From Bolinopsis microptera (lineage: Eukaryota; Ctenophora; Tentaculata; Lobata; Bolinopsidae), in assembly GCF_026151205.1 (NCBI RefSeq), contig NC_087077.1, forward strand, positions 11,134,983 through 11,198,982: 64,000 bases of DNA, in the 5' to 3' direction. The translations under genes and the position numbers were made by a program. Numbering within the stretch: the first letter of the stretch is position 1; each line of letters begins with the position of its first letter. The notes below the pieces were generated by a model. The model was not told the origin of the DNA. It saw only the letters and a list, made by a program, of their open reading frames with translations, and did no database searches. Below, piece by piece: positions 26,001 through 35,424 of the stretch.

Positions 26001-29000
26001 TTGAACATTTTATTTAGCAATTTAGGTGTCCATTAATGTCCGCCTATGTCCGCATATGTCCGTCTATGTCCGCCTATGTCCGCCTATGTCCGTCTATGTC
26101 CGCCTATGTCCGCCTATGTCCGCCTATGTCCTGTCCTTTTTGGATTCTATGAGACAAGCGGACATAGACGGACGTGACACCCCCCCCTAAATATAAGTGA
26201 CGCTATTAAAAGGCACAGTGTAGTTGACTTTGTCACACTATGAAATTACTTAAACCCTTGATGGTTAGGATAATCGTCTCATCCTCTAGGCTAACTTTGT
26301 CACATAACGATATCTTAATCAAGTGATAAGATATCGCTTAAATACGGCCGGCACGGAAATGGTTACATTGTCACACTATAAACATGTGACGGAGTAAATA
26401 TGGACCCCTTGCTGCCGTTTTTGACCAAATTTTTGATTGTCCAGTTGATTGGATGGGTACATATGACCATTACCTACATATTTGACGACTTTTTTCGTTA
26501 GATGGTGCATTCAGGTTTACTCTGTCACACATTAAAGAAAATATGTGATGAATGTTTAGGGCACCCTGATAAGCAATGTTGAGTAGTGTAAGTTTATTTG
26601 ATGGCCTGGAAGTGCTGGAAATTGTTATTATATCATATAGTCGTAAGGAATTTAAACACAGAAGGCACAAACAAGTTTACTTTGTCACATAATCTTGATG
26701 ATATCTGTGAAATTGAACAAATAATGATATACCAGCTTAAACCCCTTATATTATACGTACCATGGATCAAACAACACTGCTAGTACCATGCACCAGTCAC
26801 ATAAATCATTATCAGGTGGTAATATGATAATAGTGTCACAATTAAACTACCGCTACATGGTCAAAAATAGGGTAATTTCGTCACAAAAAATTATTATAAC
26901 TTTGTTAGCTCCTTGCTGGCAAAATAACTAGTTTATCGAAATTTTTTTGATGATAAAGTTACATAGTAATCTAATAGAGGTATAGTTCTTCAAAATAAGG
27001 GCAAGACATGTTTACTTTGTCACATCAGTTATTATAAGAGTTAGGTAATCGTCATCAGATTAAAAGATATTTTTCGTAGTTTGGATCGATTAATACTTTA
27101 ATATACCTGTAATAAATCCTATGCCAAATATAACACATTATCTTGATACTGTTGGGGCAGGGAAAGTTAATTTTGTCACATTTTCAATGTCTTTGACAAA
27201 TTAATCTAAATTTTTAAAATTGAGCTCTTATGTTCTGGACAATATTCTTCCAATCGTTTCTGAAAGAATGTTGAATTCTAATAGAGTTATAGATCTTCAA
27301 AATAGGGGCAAGACATGTTTACTTTGTCACATCAGTTATTATAAGAGTTAGGTAATCGTCATCACATAAACATATATTTTTTTTGTAGTTTGGATTGATT
27401 TATATAGGTAATAAAGCAGCCTATGCTAATTTTTACACACTATCTTGAAATTGTTGGGGCATGAAAAGTTAATTTTGTCACATTTTTAGTGATTTTGACA
27501 AATTTAACCTAAAATTGTTAAACTTAAGCTCTGATGTTCCGGACAATATTCTAATAGAGGTATAGAATATAGATCTTCAAAATAGGGGCAAGACATGTTT
27601 ACTTTGTCACATCAGTTATTATAAGAGTTATTATAAGAGACAATTTCATTCTATAATCATTGTTTTTAATCTATTTACGATTTCGTATAATTTTTTGTGA
27701 CAATGTAAACATCAACTGATCTTAACTTGCATCAACTATATTGTCATCATATACAATTTTCCCGCCTTTCAAACCAAAATCAGATATAAATAATTCGCTC
27801 AAAATTTTAAATTTCATATATTGTGACAGAATTAACCTCATTTCCCAATAACCGAGTGCCTGTATTAGCTAATTATTCAAAACAACATATTTTAGGGCTA
27901 TGATCGGTAGAGCAACCATCAAATAATGAGTTGAAAGGGTTTTTAGGACACCTCACAGTAGAATAGAGGTATGGTATCATGAGTGTGACAAAGTTACCCA
28001 CATATTGCCTTGTAACCGTTCGATCCGTGCCCATTAACCAATGTTGTATCATAATTGTTAGATTGACCTAATTTACTATATTTCAGACCAAGGAATGATA
28101 ATTAGACAACTGCAGTTAACTAAGTCACACAAAATGTGACATTTGAAACATTATGGTGCCTAACAACAATAGATTTTCTTTCTGAGCGGTGCATATGGGA
28201 GTATGGGTTACGTGGCTAATGTTCAGAACTTCTGAACGTGCTAGGTTAATAGATGTCAAAATTAAGCCACTATCGTCAAAAACGCTATTATTTTTGTTTA
28301 CCAATATCCTCAAACTCAAATGAACGTGTCCATAAAGTAGTTTGTCAAGGTAAAAAACTTTAAACGTCATTTTATAACCACAATCTCCTGATCATTTGAG
28401 AAGCGGCTCAGCCGTTAATCTGTATTCTAAACAGTAAACTACGATGATGCAATCGTTTACGCTTTTTGAGGAATGGGTGTTATTTTGAGCAAAGGGATTC
28501 AAACTTAGAGTTAAATCAAATCGTTTTAGAGTTTGGAAAATTGGGAGGAATTCTGAGCAAAGGGATTTAAACTAAAAGGTCGAGACCATTATTTACTCGA
28601 CGTTACATCATCTGAAATGCATTGAAACGGTTACCTGCGTGAATACCGTTTAAATGACCAAGTAAACTAATCGTATAGCGATGAGGTGGGGGAAGTTAAT
28701 TTTATCCGTGAGAAATACTCTGCAATTTAGAAAAACAATTTAGTTTTACGACACCTCTTCAGTCTTCACCGTTTCTCGGAGACTTTTATCTCTTCAAACA
28801 TTTTTCATAAATATCACTATGAAAACCACAGGGAAAAACCACTGAAAACCCATATATCCAATGTTCATATTTCACAGTCATTAGAAAATTAGCATAGATA
28901 GGAGTATATCCACAAAACATTAAACAAGTTGAACTACTAAAAATAACAAGTATCAATTCTAATTTAAAATGTACCTTTCTCATCTTTCTCAGTTTGTTCA

Positions 29001-30163
29001 GCAAAGCTCTCCTTTCTGTCGGACTCCAACATTCGGCTGATGTCAAACGAACAGGGGGATTTGGAGCATGACGGCACATCCTGGCCACCCTGGACAAAAA
29101 CTTTGCATAATTTAGGAGAATCTTCTAAAAATACTAAGAGAGGTAGCTTTGTGAAACTATAATCATGAGATGTATTCTTGAGTTGCAGGATTCTTACCTT
29201 AGAATCACGGTCAGGACAAGTTTTAACATAAAGGACAGTATTTGGGAGCAAATTTAGCATGATCTGGCCCTGAGCCATTAGACCTTAAAGAATTGATATG
29301 CATATTGAAATTCAATCGATTTGGATAAAAAGAGGCTGAGATGAAGTCATCACTAAGATTTACTATCATACGGTGGTTTTTTAACCATAAATAGACATTC
29401 TACTGCCGAGTTTTATGGCTAGAAGACATTAACAATCAGATGTGAACCTTGTTGGAGGAGGTTGATTGAGGGGAGCTGTGGCCCGAGCAAGCGTCACTTT
29501 TGTTACCCATACTTTCAGAGTCGTTCATTAGCACAGCCTTGCTTGGTGAGCTGCTTAGCTTGGAGTACACGTCTTTACACACCGTAGATAGGACACAGAC
29601 CTTCTTAAGAATCTGAAGAATTGTCGTAATGTTATAGACTTTAAGATTGGGATCGGATAGTGTTGGATAAGGTTTGTTTTCGGGTTAAAATATGGTGCAC
29701 AAAGTTTTGATGCTGGATGGTGGGAATCGTACAAAAACAAAATGCACAGTAAAAATTCTGTAAGAATCAGTAAACTGGAATGAAGAAGTAAAAGAAAATG
29801 AAACTAACGTTTGAGGAGATAGTCGTGTGGATGCTATCCTTCAAAGAGAGTTTTAACTCTTCGCCCATTGTGTTGATAACCTCCGCAAACGTCTAAAAAG
29901 ATAGTAGTATAGTAGTGGCCCAATATCTGGTACATTGAGACGCAAACTAAGTAGCAAGTAATATAACCACGACTAACGAAGAAAATGTATATAATACTGA
30001 TTTATTATGAAGCAAAAAGGTTTGTTCTAAAGTGGTTATTTCAGCACCACCACCTCCCCACCTGTATGAGAATGTCACTGGTACTGGACCAGGAGAACAC
30101 CATATCGTTGTTATCGTCGCAAGATACTATGGTCTGTGTCGATATCTCCGTCATCTTATGCAT
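5036..30163 (-). CDS. C2H2 zinc-finger protein, 11 exons, about 460 aa
   Basis: Minus-strand gene. Exons, 5' to 3': 30163-30062, 29892-29809, 29612-29448, 29089-28975, 20095-19956, 17546-17376, 14768-14685, 13069-12970, 8968-8817, 5538-5392, 5158-5036. Every junction is GT-AG and all phases agree. The start is the ATG at 30163 (second Met at 30154), with an in-frame TAA three codons upstream; the stop is TAG at 5036-5038. The first ~260 residues are Ser- and Lys-rich with no domain I recognise. A finger-like remnant ([10 protein letters not shown]) lies near residue 270. Five C2H2 fingers follow, with first Cys at about residues 298, 325, 353, 382 and 410; fingers 3 and 5 are split by introns and use an H-x4-H spacing. 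The family binds DNA in the nucleus, usually as a transcription factor; the exact orthologue is not identifiable. The last exon contains a possible donor (GAAG/GTAAG), so a longer isoform is possible. Introns hold large satellites. Confidence 0.85.
5539..8816. other. Zinc-finger gene intron, nothing coding seen
   Basis: Intron between finger-coding exons. AT-rich. It contains a GT/GAGT-rich purine stretch near 7828-7880. Open frames of 60-90 codons here have no splice context or recognisable motif. Confidence 0.5.
8653..8675. repeat. Short TCTGCAG tandem repeat
   Basis: Three consecutive heptamers containing PstI sites (CTGCAG) inside a zinc-finger gene intron. Trivial microsatellite. Confidence 0.7.
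10998..11070. repeat. Imperfect palindrome of about 75 bp
   Basis: The arms begin TAACGACCGAAATTTTGGCG on the left and TAACGTACGAAATGTGGCGG on the right when reverse-complemented, continuing inward through CCGAAAAT. It resembles a very short foldback or MITE remnant; I could not define a target-site duplication. Confidence 0.5.
12147..12241. repeat. 47-bp tandem duplication
   Basis: Two near-identical head-to-tail copies sharing GTACTGGATATCTTTTGGGT and ending in GTTCATC. A T-arm-like string (GTGGGTTCAATTCCCAC, 12258-12274) follows immediately and may be a pol III B-box remnant. Confidence 0.65.
13070..17375. other. Zinc-finger gene introns flanking exon 14685-14768
   Basis: Two introns separated by the small exon at 14685-14768. 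AT-rich with a few TA-repeat runs (for example near 16285). I see no other exon, RNA gene or clear mobile element. Confidence 0.45.
17640..19000. repeat. About 58-bp minisatellite with higher-order repeats
   Basis: Roughly two dozen head-to-tail units of about 58 bp, each containing AGGTACTTTAATTAGTAACC and TTCCAGCCTTCTGGTAC. A shorter variant of about 35 bp (ACTGTAACCAGTAACCCCCC) is inserted at intervals. A multi-unit block, consisting of a GTAGG variant, the short variant and a CCGGCAGG variant, recurs at about 17.69-17.82, 17.99-18.11 and 18.53-18.65 kb, so there is higher-order organisation. It lies wholly inside a zinc-finger gene intron. Confidence 0.9.
19001..19955. other. Intron remainder, nothing coding seen
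   Basis: AT-rich intron sequence between the minisatellite and the exon at 19956-20095. No feature recognised. Confidence 0.45.
20096..22530. other. Large intron, 3' part, with a promoter-like patch
   Basis: Mostly AT-rich. It contains a C13 tract at 21268-21280. The interval about 21190-21500 carries two CCAAT motifs (about 21438 and 21469) and CACGTGATCAGC-like strings (about 21197 and 21493), a combination seen in promoters or enhancers. No transcript evidence is available. Confidence 0.35.
22349..22402. repeat. Perfect 22-bp inverted repeat with 10-nt loop
   Basis: Arms 22349-22370 and 22381-22402 are exact reverse complements (left arm starts CTATAGTATGTAAAAG) around the loop TTGTCTCTTA. 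It lies just after a poly-C run and 130 bp from the large TIR element. It is shorter than a typical animal pre-miRNA; it could be a foldback remnant. Confidence 0.8.
22600..22780. repeat. 20-bp GGACATTGGCGGACTCGGAC array
   Basis: Consecutive units of about 20 bp (GGACATTGGCGGACTCGGAC and close variants) inside the left part of the TIR element. Open frames on both strands here are products of the repeat, not genes. Confidence 0.9.
22790..25870. repeat. 3-kb purine-rich GGA satellite with higher-order units
   Basis: Near-continuous plus-strand purine sequence built from GAGGAGGACTGAGG-like words. A longer block (GATGAGAAGGATGAGGAGG followed by GACCCAGGAGGAGG) recurs near 23.97, 24.48, 24.92 and 25.36 kb, giving a higher-order period of roughly 0.45-0.5 kb. 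The long minus-strand frame at 23852-24913 (Ser/Leu/Pro only) is a repeat artefact. Strand asymmetry this long could form triplex DNA. Confidence 0.92.
26220..28140. repeat. Region of dispersed GTTTACTTTGTCACA-like motifs
   Basis: About fifteen copies of a 15-18 bp motif near 26225, 26293, 26362, 26515, 26675, 26872, 27010, 27165, 27317, 27466, 27597 (plus orientation) and 27697, 27822, 27985 (inverted), with a further copy near 28110. Between 26970 and 27620 the motif sits in three larger units of about 270-310 bp beginning CTAATAGAGGTATAG. The orientation switch towards the right end suggests a symmetrical mobile element or binding-site array. No coding frame is present. Confidence 0.6.
28141..28974. 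other. Large intron, 5' part
   Basis: AT-rich. It contains a two-copy direct repeat with GAGCAAAGGGATT (near 28485 and 28555). Otherwise no feature is recognised before exon 28975-29089. Confidence 0.4.
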
Positions 30164-30483
30164 TCCTTGATATTATCAACAATTTTATTGAGAGTCAAAC
30201 CCGGCAAAAAATAAAATAAATTAACTTGTGAGAGCAGGATTAAGAAAATATTCTCATTCAGGACAAACAATTGACGCCCGCACAACAAAATTAATTCAGA
30301 GTTTAAGGCAAGACTGCGAAATTAATTTACACATGCAGATTGTGATACAATACATTTGCGTGTATTATTAATCAAGAACTAGAGACAGTACTATGTGCCT
30401 CTGCTGAAAACAAAGGTGAAAAACCTCACAATACCTCCAAGAAAACGTGGCAGTATCCAAGTAGCCCGACATGATGTGATCCC

Positions 30484-30578
30484 GAACAGCTGTGTTAGGG
30501 TTAGGGTAGGGTTAGGGTTAGGGTTAAGGTTAAGGTTAACCGTAACCTTAACTCTAACCCTAACCCTAACGCTGTTCG
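30484..30578. repeat. Head-to-head interstitial telomere-type repeats
   Basis: TTAGGG-type units run plus-sense from about 30494, degrade to TTAAGG, then switch to CCCTAA-type units ending at about 30570. The block is closed by inverted CGAACAGC and GCTGTTCG. The orientation (TTAGGG then CCCTAA) is that expected of an end-to-end telomere fusion, but the tract is short. Confidence 0.85.
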
Positions 30579-30582
30579 AAAA

Positions 30583-31018
30583 CACCTGTTCGGGAACACC
30601 TGTTCAGGAACACCTGTTCAGGAACACCTGTTCAGGAACACCTGTTCAGGAACACCTGTTCAGGAACACCTGTTCAGGAACACCTTTCAGGAACACCTGT
30701 TCAGGAACACCTGTTCAGGAACACCTGTTCAGGAACACCTGTTCAGGAACACCTGTTCAGGAACACCTGTTCAGGAACACCTGTTCAGGAACACCTGTTC
30801 AGGAACACCTGTTCAGGAACACCTGTTCAGGAACACCTGTTCAGGAACACCTGTTCAGGAACACCTGTTCAGGAACACCTGTTCAGGAACACCTGTTCAG
30901 GAACACCTGTTCAGGAACACCTGTTCAGGAACACCTGTTCAGGAACACCTGTTCAGGAACACCTGTTCAGGAACACCTATTCAGGAACACCTGTTCAGGA
31001 ACACCTATTCAGGAACAC
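30583..31018. repeat. 14-bp minisatellite (GTTCAGGAACACCT)n
   Basis: About 31 nearly identical 14-bp units, with few variants: one shortened unit near 30685 and two CCTATT variants near the right end. Each unit contains nested dyads (GTTC-AG-GAAC and CAGG-AACA-CCTG) and one CACCTG E-box core. The plus-strand open frame across it is a consequence of the 42-nt codon period and not a gene. Confidence 0.95.
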
Positions 31019-31059
31019 ACGTCGGGCTACTTGGATACCGAAAACGCATCTGGGTGACG

Positions 31060-32560
31060 TACTTGAACTCCATTAGCACTTTATGAGCCTGACCCGTATG
31101 TTTTAGTGAACCGTTTATTTCAAGACGCTTATAGGTCAATAAACGGACCATAAGGCAAATTGGAGGTACAATATTTACAATCTGAGGCATTTTTACAACC
31201 AATATCACGGCTATTTGGACACCGAGGTCCGAGACTATCTTTGAAGTGCAGCGTTTAAAAACAGTCACGGTAAACTTGTAGGCTCCCCAAATCATTCATT
31301 TTAAATAGTTCATTTAAATATATAAAAATAATATAACATTGCACAGAGAAAGGTTTATAAACGGCCTACAGTACACGTGATTAATGCATTCAAATGCGTA
31401 AAATTAGGAATATTTTGTAAATTTCTCCTTGGTAGTAGGTTGCCAAAGGTTTCAACATACATTGACGAAGTCCAGTATCGCTGACGGATTAACATTTAAA
31501 GGCTCAACAGAATCACGGCTGGTTACCGTTAAAACGAAAAGTGCTCCAAATATGACTTTTAATACTTTCAATACTTTCTGTTTGATATAAATTCAAGGTG
31601 TCGTATTTTCTTTGTACATTATGGGGTAATAGGTATTATCCACCAGACGCTCCTGGATATGACTATCCAAGCTGGGCGCTGTACAGTGTACCTTCTTATA
31701 CACTACATTCACAACCACCGCATAATCCTGTACAGAACCTTTCTGGACATAATACAGCTGAGTATACGCGACCCAATAGTCGCTCCTGACAGGTTTCATT
31801 AATGAATGAGAGGCCGACTGTAGAGCCACATGACACTCCCCCTTTAAACAGGCTCTTCGGAGTAGCAGGCAAGCAGCCTGGAGCCGCAGGAAATACGTCC
31901 GTATGTTATAGGAGAGTAGTGATAACATGCTGTGGTGTGAGACCAGAGGTAGGAGGTGAGATACGAATTTAATATAAATTAGCGCACAGATATGTGGCGA
32001 CTACTGCAGCACACCAGGGGATCCTACAGTAGCTCCGGACTGGCTAATTGCCAGGAAGTGATCACCATGCAAGCAGCGCTTGAGTGATTATTATTGGAAA
32101 TGATAACCAATAAGCTCCGTGCTAAGTCTGCTTACTGTGAATGTAACCAGGCAGTCGGTTCCAGACAATTCATTTTGCTAATATTCAATGTATCCAGCTC
32201 CGTGTCGAAAAAGCTTACATACTAACTGTGTGTGCCTAAGTGGATGAACGTGATTCGGAGAATAACACGTGATATAATCGCTGAAATAGAAAATATAACC
32301 ATCAAACAAATTAAAATGCAGCAAATGTAACCTCTATCTACTGCACTGACTGAGATGGCCTAAACAGGCAGTTTAAGGTACATATTATATTCAACATTAG
32401 ATCGAGCATAATTATACTGTTTAAAGTATTCAGAGTAGGTACTTTACTTTAAATTTGGTATCAAGAAACCGGTTTCAAGGTCTGAATATTATATAGTCAC
32501 TTAATAAATATTATGTAAATCTGCTCAAACATTAATTACTCGTTTGTTTGCGTTCATTTT
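31060..32560. other. Intergenic stretch with one possible terminal exon
   Basis: No confident gene. At 31638-31789 a plus-strand frame ending in TGA reads a Tyr/Pro/Ser-rich tail (for example YYPPDAPGYDYPSW) that resembles a coding C-terminus, but the preceding TAATAG acceptor has a poor pyrimidine tract and no partner exon was found. The minus-strand frame over the same interval is equally open. Confidence 0.25.
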
Positions 32561-32563
32561 TAC

Positions 32564-32589
32564 GGGGGGGGGGGGGGGGGGGGGGGGGG
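32564..32589. repeat. Poly-G tract of 26 bases
   Basis: An uninterrupted run of G. Homopolymers of this length are rare and prone to sequencing or assembly error; the exact length should not be trusted. Confidence 0.9.
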
Positions 32590-32679
32590 TTAAAAATCCA
32601 GGGGGAATGAGCTACATATGGGACGATTTCGAATCATATCATCCAATAAAAATGTGTTCGCAAAAATCTTAAAGCTGTA

Positions 32680-32828
32680 CAGGGACAAAAGGATTTCGAG
32701 ATTATTTTGGCCAAAATTCGCGATACCGCGATTTTTAACAGACTATACATTAAACTATACATAAAATTTGTCGCAAATAATGGGAAAAATCGCGATTCCG
32801 TACATCCCGCGATTTCCTTTTGTCCCTG
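32680..32828. mobile_element. 149-bp hAT-type MITE with 8-bp TSD
   Basis: The terminal inverted repeats start CAGGGACAAAAGGA on the left and end TCCTTTTGTCCCTG on the right. Identical 8-bp direct repeats AAGCTGTA flank it at 32672-32679 and 32829-32836. An 8-bp duplication together with CAGGG termini fits a non-autonomous hAT element. There is no coding capacity. Confidence 0.85.
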
Positions 32829-33057
32829 AAGCTGTATGGATAATGATTCAATTTGAGGATCGTGGTGAACCTGCATTCTATTCCTAAACGTATACATAGG
32901 TGTCCTTGAAAGTCAGACGAAACTTGAAATGATGATTGAAGAAAACATCTTGAAAATGTACGGTTCTTAATAAATTTTGTGAAAGAGGTCTGTAGAATTT
33001 CGAATTTCGAATTTGACAACCTACATTTACCCTGAAATCTATTTTTGTTTACTATAA

Positions 33058-33386
33058 ATTTGACCAAAACCCATAATCATGGGTAGAGTGAACCGCTGCC
33101 AGTGTCTCTCTTTTCCAAACAAAAGAAAATGATATTAATTTGAGGAACCGTCCGCAAATGCAAATTGATACCGAGAATGAAATCGGTCGCTCGCTTTTCC
33201 CATTCAATAAGCTTTATTACAATACGTAAGCCGTGAATGAATGGGAAAAGCGAGCGACCGATTTCATTCTCGGTATCAATTTGCATTTGCGGACGGTTCC
33301 TCAAATTAATATCATTTTCTTTTGTTTGGAAAAGAGAGACACTGGCAGCGGTTCACTCTACCCATGATTATGGGTTTTGGTCAAAT
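33058..33386. repeat. Perfect inverted repeat, 149-bp arms, 31-nt spacer
   Basis: Arms 33058-33206 and 33238-33386 appear to be exact reverse complements over 149 bp (outer end ATTTGACCAAAACCC), with a 31-nt spacer. Transcription would give a long hairpin. Perfect identity implies recent origin, ongoing gene conversion, or an assembly or library foldback artefact. Open frames inside are by-products of the palindrome. Confidence 0.95.
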
Positions 33387-35424
33387 ATCATCTCTTTTTG
33401 ATTATAATGTCAGGATAATTTACACAGTCGAAACTTAATAAGGAGGTAATTTCAACGATTTCGAAATTTTACCTTTGAAAACGTTTCCTTGTGTTTAGGT
33501 AGGCATATCTGTCAATAACAGACTGAATATAGCACTTTTTACTCATTCAAGTTGGCATTAAATTCATATATAATGCCATTTTAATATCGTGGAAAGCAGA
33601 ATATATTCGAAATCACGAATGAGCAAAATTCTCACCTTTCGCACGTGCAAACTTTGAGCGGACGTTGCGTGCGCATAAAATATTGAATCACCATAAATTT
33701 TTGCATAGTGTTATTTAATATATAGTTTGATAAGCATGAAAAGTTTCAGAAGATTTCAAAAAGAACTTGGATCACAACGGGACTCCAAAGTTGGTAAAAA
33801 TCGTGAAAATAACAATTTTTAGTGATTTTAGCTATTTTAAATGAATTTGGGCGTGTCCCCACGTGTGCAACTTTTCGATTTTCAACTTTAAAACTAACCT
33901 ATAACACAATTTAGACCTTTAGGAAGCAAAATTGAGCTCCACAACCCAAGGGATGGCCCAACACCAGAGAATACTAATTCACAACTTTTGTGTTTTTATA
34001 AAATTATTCTTCAAAAAAGCACAAACTTCAATAGCGAATATCTTTATGAAGGAGCAAGGTAGGAAAACTTTCCGGTAGATTTTCAGAATGCTTGAACAAT
34101 TATCTAAGATGAAAATGTCCTCAGATTTTGAATAAAATTACTCCTTAATACTTTAAAATCGATTTGAAAAGTTGTTATTTTGTCAAAAATCAAGTTTTAA
34201 AAACACGTAAATTGATGACGTCATCAAGTGATGATGATGACGATAAATTATTTTTCGATATAATGTAAACTAAAGTATAAACAATTATCTTTAAAACCTG
34301 TGGTTCGAAATGACTGTATCTTTTATACTTTTGAATCTACGGACACTTAAATGTAGGCTACAATTTACTGCAAAAGCGTCTATACATATATACATATATA
34401 TATACATATATAGCTTCACGACAATCTGTTGTAAAACAGGGGTTCCAGAAAACCCACTTCCCGATACTCCTGCAACATGAAACTTTTTTTACAGTCGATT
34501 TGGACAAGGTCTAGACGCTCTGCAAAGTTTCAGATCTCTAACTCAATTTTAACATGGTTTTTAAGGCACCTGAATATGGCGATTTTGGGTTTTTTACCTA
34601 ATTTCGTATAACATGCTGGCGCGTATTTTGCGCAAATTTCTTAAAAACCTCCACATAACTATTTCTTATTCCTGTCATCATTAACATTGAATTAGAATGT
34701 TTTGAACTTAAATATACCTGCTGAACTACTTTCGATGAGTCTTAATGCCTGGAAAACAATAAAGGGGATATAATAGTATAGGGGGTACATAGTGTTGTGA
34801 ATATAAGGGCAACGGTTATGCTTGCCAGCATTGTGATCAAGAGGCTTGCATATAATGAACATATTGACACGGGTGCAGAGTTGAGTCTGTACGGAACCTA
34901 GTAGTTTCAGATCCTTGTTTAACTTGCCGTACAGCAAGGTCATCCACTACTTTAGCCTGGCGAGGCACATAACTCCCTCTACAACTCCATGACAAATTAT
35001 ACCCCAAACTCGTGAAATTTGAATTTTTAGCAATATTTGGCCAAGCATACCCATTTTCAGAAAACTGGATTTGTACCTCTGATTTGTATCTAAGACAACA
35101 TGAGTCCAATCTTGACAGTTGACAGCAAAAAATGAAAATGCAGGGTAGGCTGAATATTTAGGTGTATTACTCTGAGCTGTTATGTAGCTCACTTTTGGAC
35201 CCCATCCTTCCTAAGATTGCTTCATCCCTAAAGACCAGGCCATCTGGCATTTCCTTTTCATCTACCTCAGAAGCCTAGTTTTTAATTTGAATGTTATTGT
35301 AAATTGTCATGTAAACTTAAAACATTTTCCCATCATCATCTTCATCATCATCATCCATCCTCCCCACTCCACCCTTGCACATCACACACCCCTCATCATT
35401 GACACCATCATAATATATAATAAT
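33387..35424. other. AT-rich intergenic stretch
   Basis: No gene is recognised. It includes TA-rich runs near 34382-34412 and a CATCAT-type microsatellite at about 35333-35355 just before the 67-bp direct repeat. Confidence 0.4.

Larger units (their letters stand above)
22533..26187. mobile_element. 3.65-kb TIR-bounded element filled with satellite repeats
   Basis: The left end GGGGGGGGTGTCATGTCCG and the right end (reverse complement GGGGGGGGTGTCACGTCCG) match for about 31 bp with one mismatch, and both are flanked by TA. Inside are GTCCGYCTAT subterminal repeats at both ends, a GGACATTGGCGGACTCGGAC array (22600-22780), a 3-kb GGA-rich array (22790-25870) and TTTTTGTCCG repeats (25885-25940). 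A 38-bp core (GTCCTGTCCTTTTTGGATTC and onward) sits in direct orientation next to each end. Joining the outer parts would give a MITE of about 95 bp, so this looks like a MITE expanded internally. No transposase is encoded. Confidence 0.7.
30453..31038. repeat. 18-bp inverted repeats enclosing telomere hairpin and 14-bp minisatellite
   Basis: GTATCCAAGTAGCCCGAC at 30453-30470 is exactly inverted at 31021-31038. Between the arms are a telomere-repeat hairpin (30484-30578) and a 14-bp array (30583-31018). I could not find a target-site duplication outside the arms. It may be a foldback-type element or a rearranged telomeric fragment. Confidence 0.7.

Noticed and set aside
22790..28140. CRISPR-like or prokaryotic repeat array
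   Set aside because: Units lack uniform repeats with unique spacers, and the setting is a eukaryotic intron.
30395..31057. 220-codon plus-strand ORF
   Set aside because: It reads through the telomere hairpin and the 14-bp minisatellite; the 14-residue period is simply 3 x 14 bp.
31005..31295. 96-codon minus-strand ORF right of the 14-bp array
   Set aside because: It reads through the inverted-repeat arm, and no splice sites or recognisable motif support it.
33077..33304. ORF on the minus strand
   Set aside because: It spans the perfect inverted repeat, so the sequence is self-complementary and not evidence of coding.
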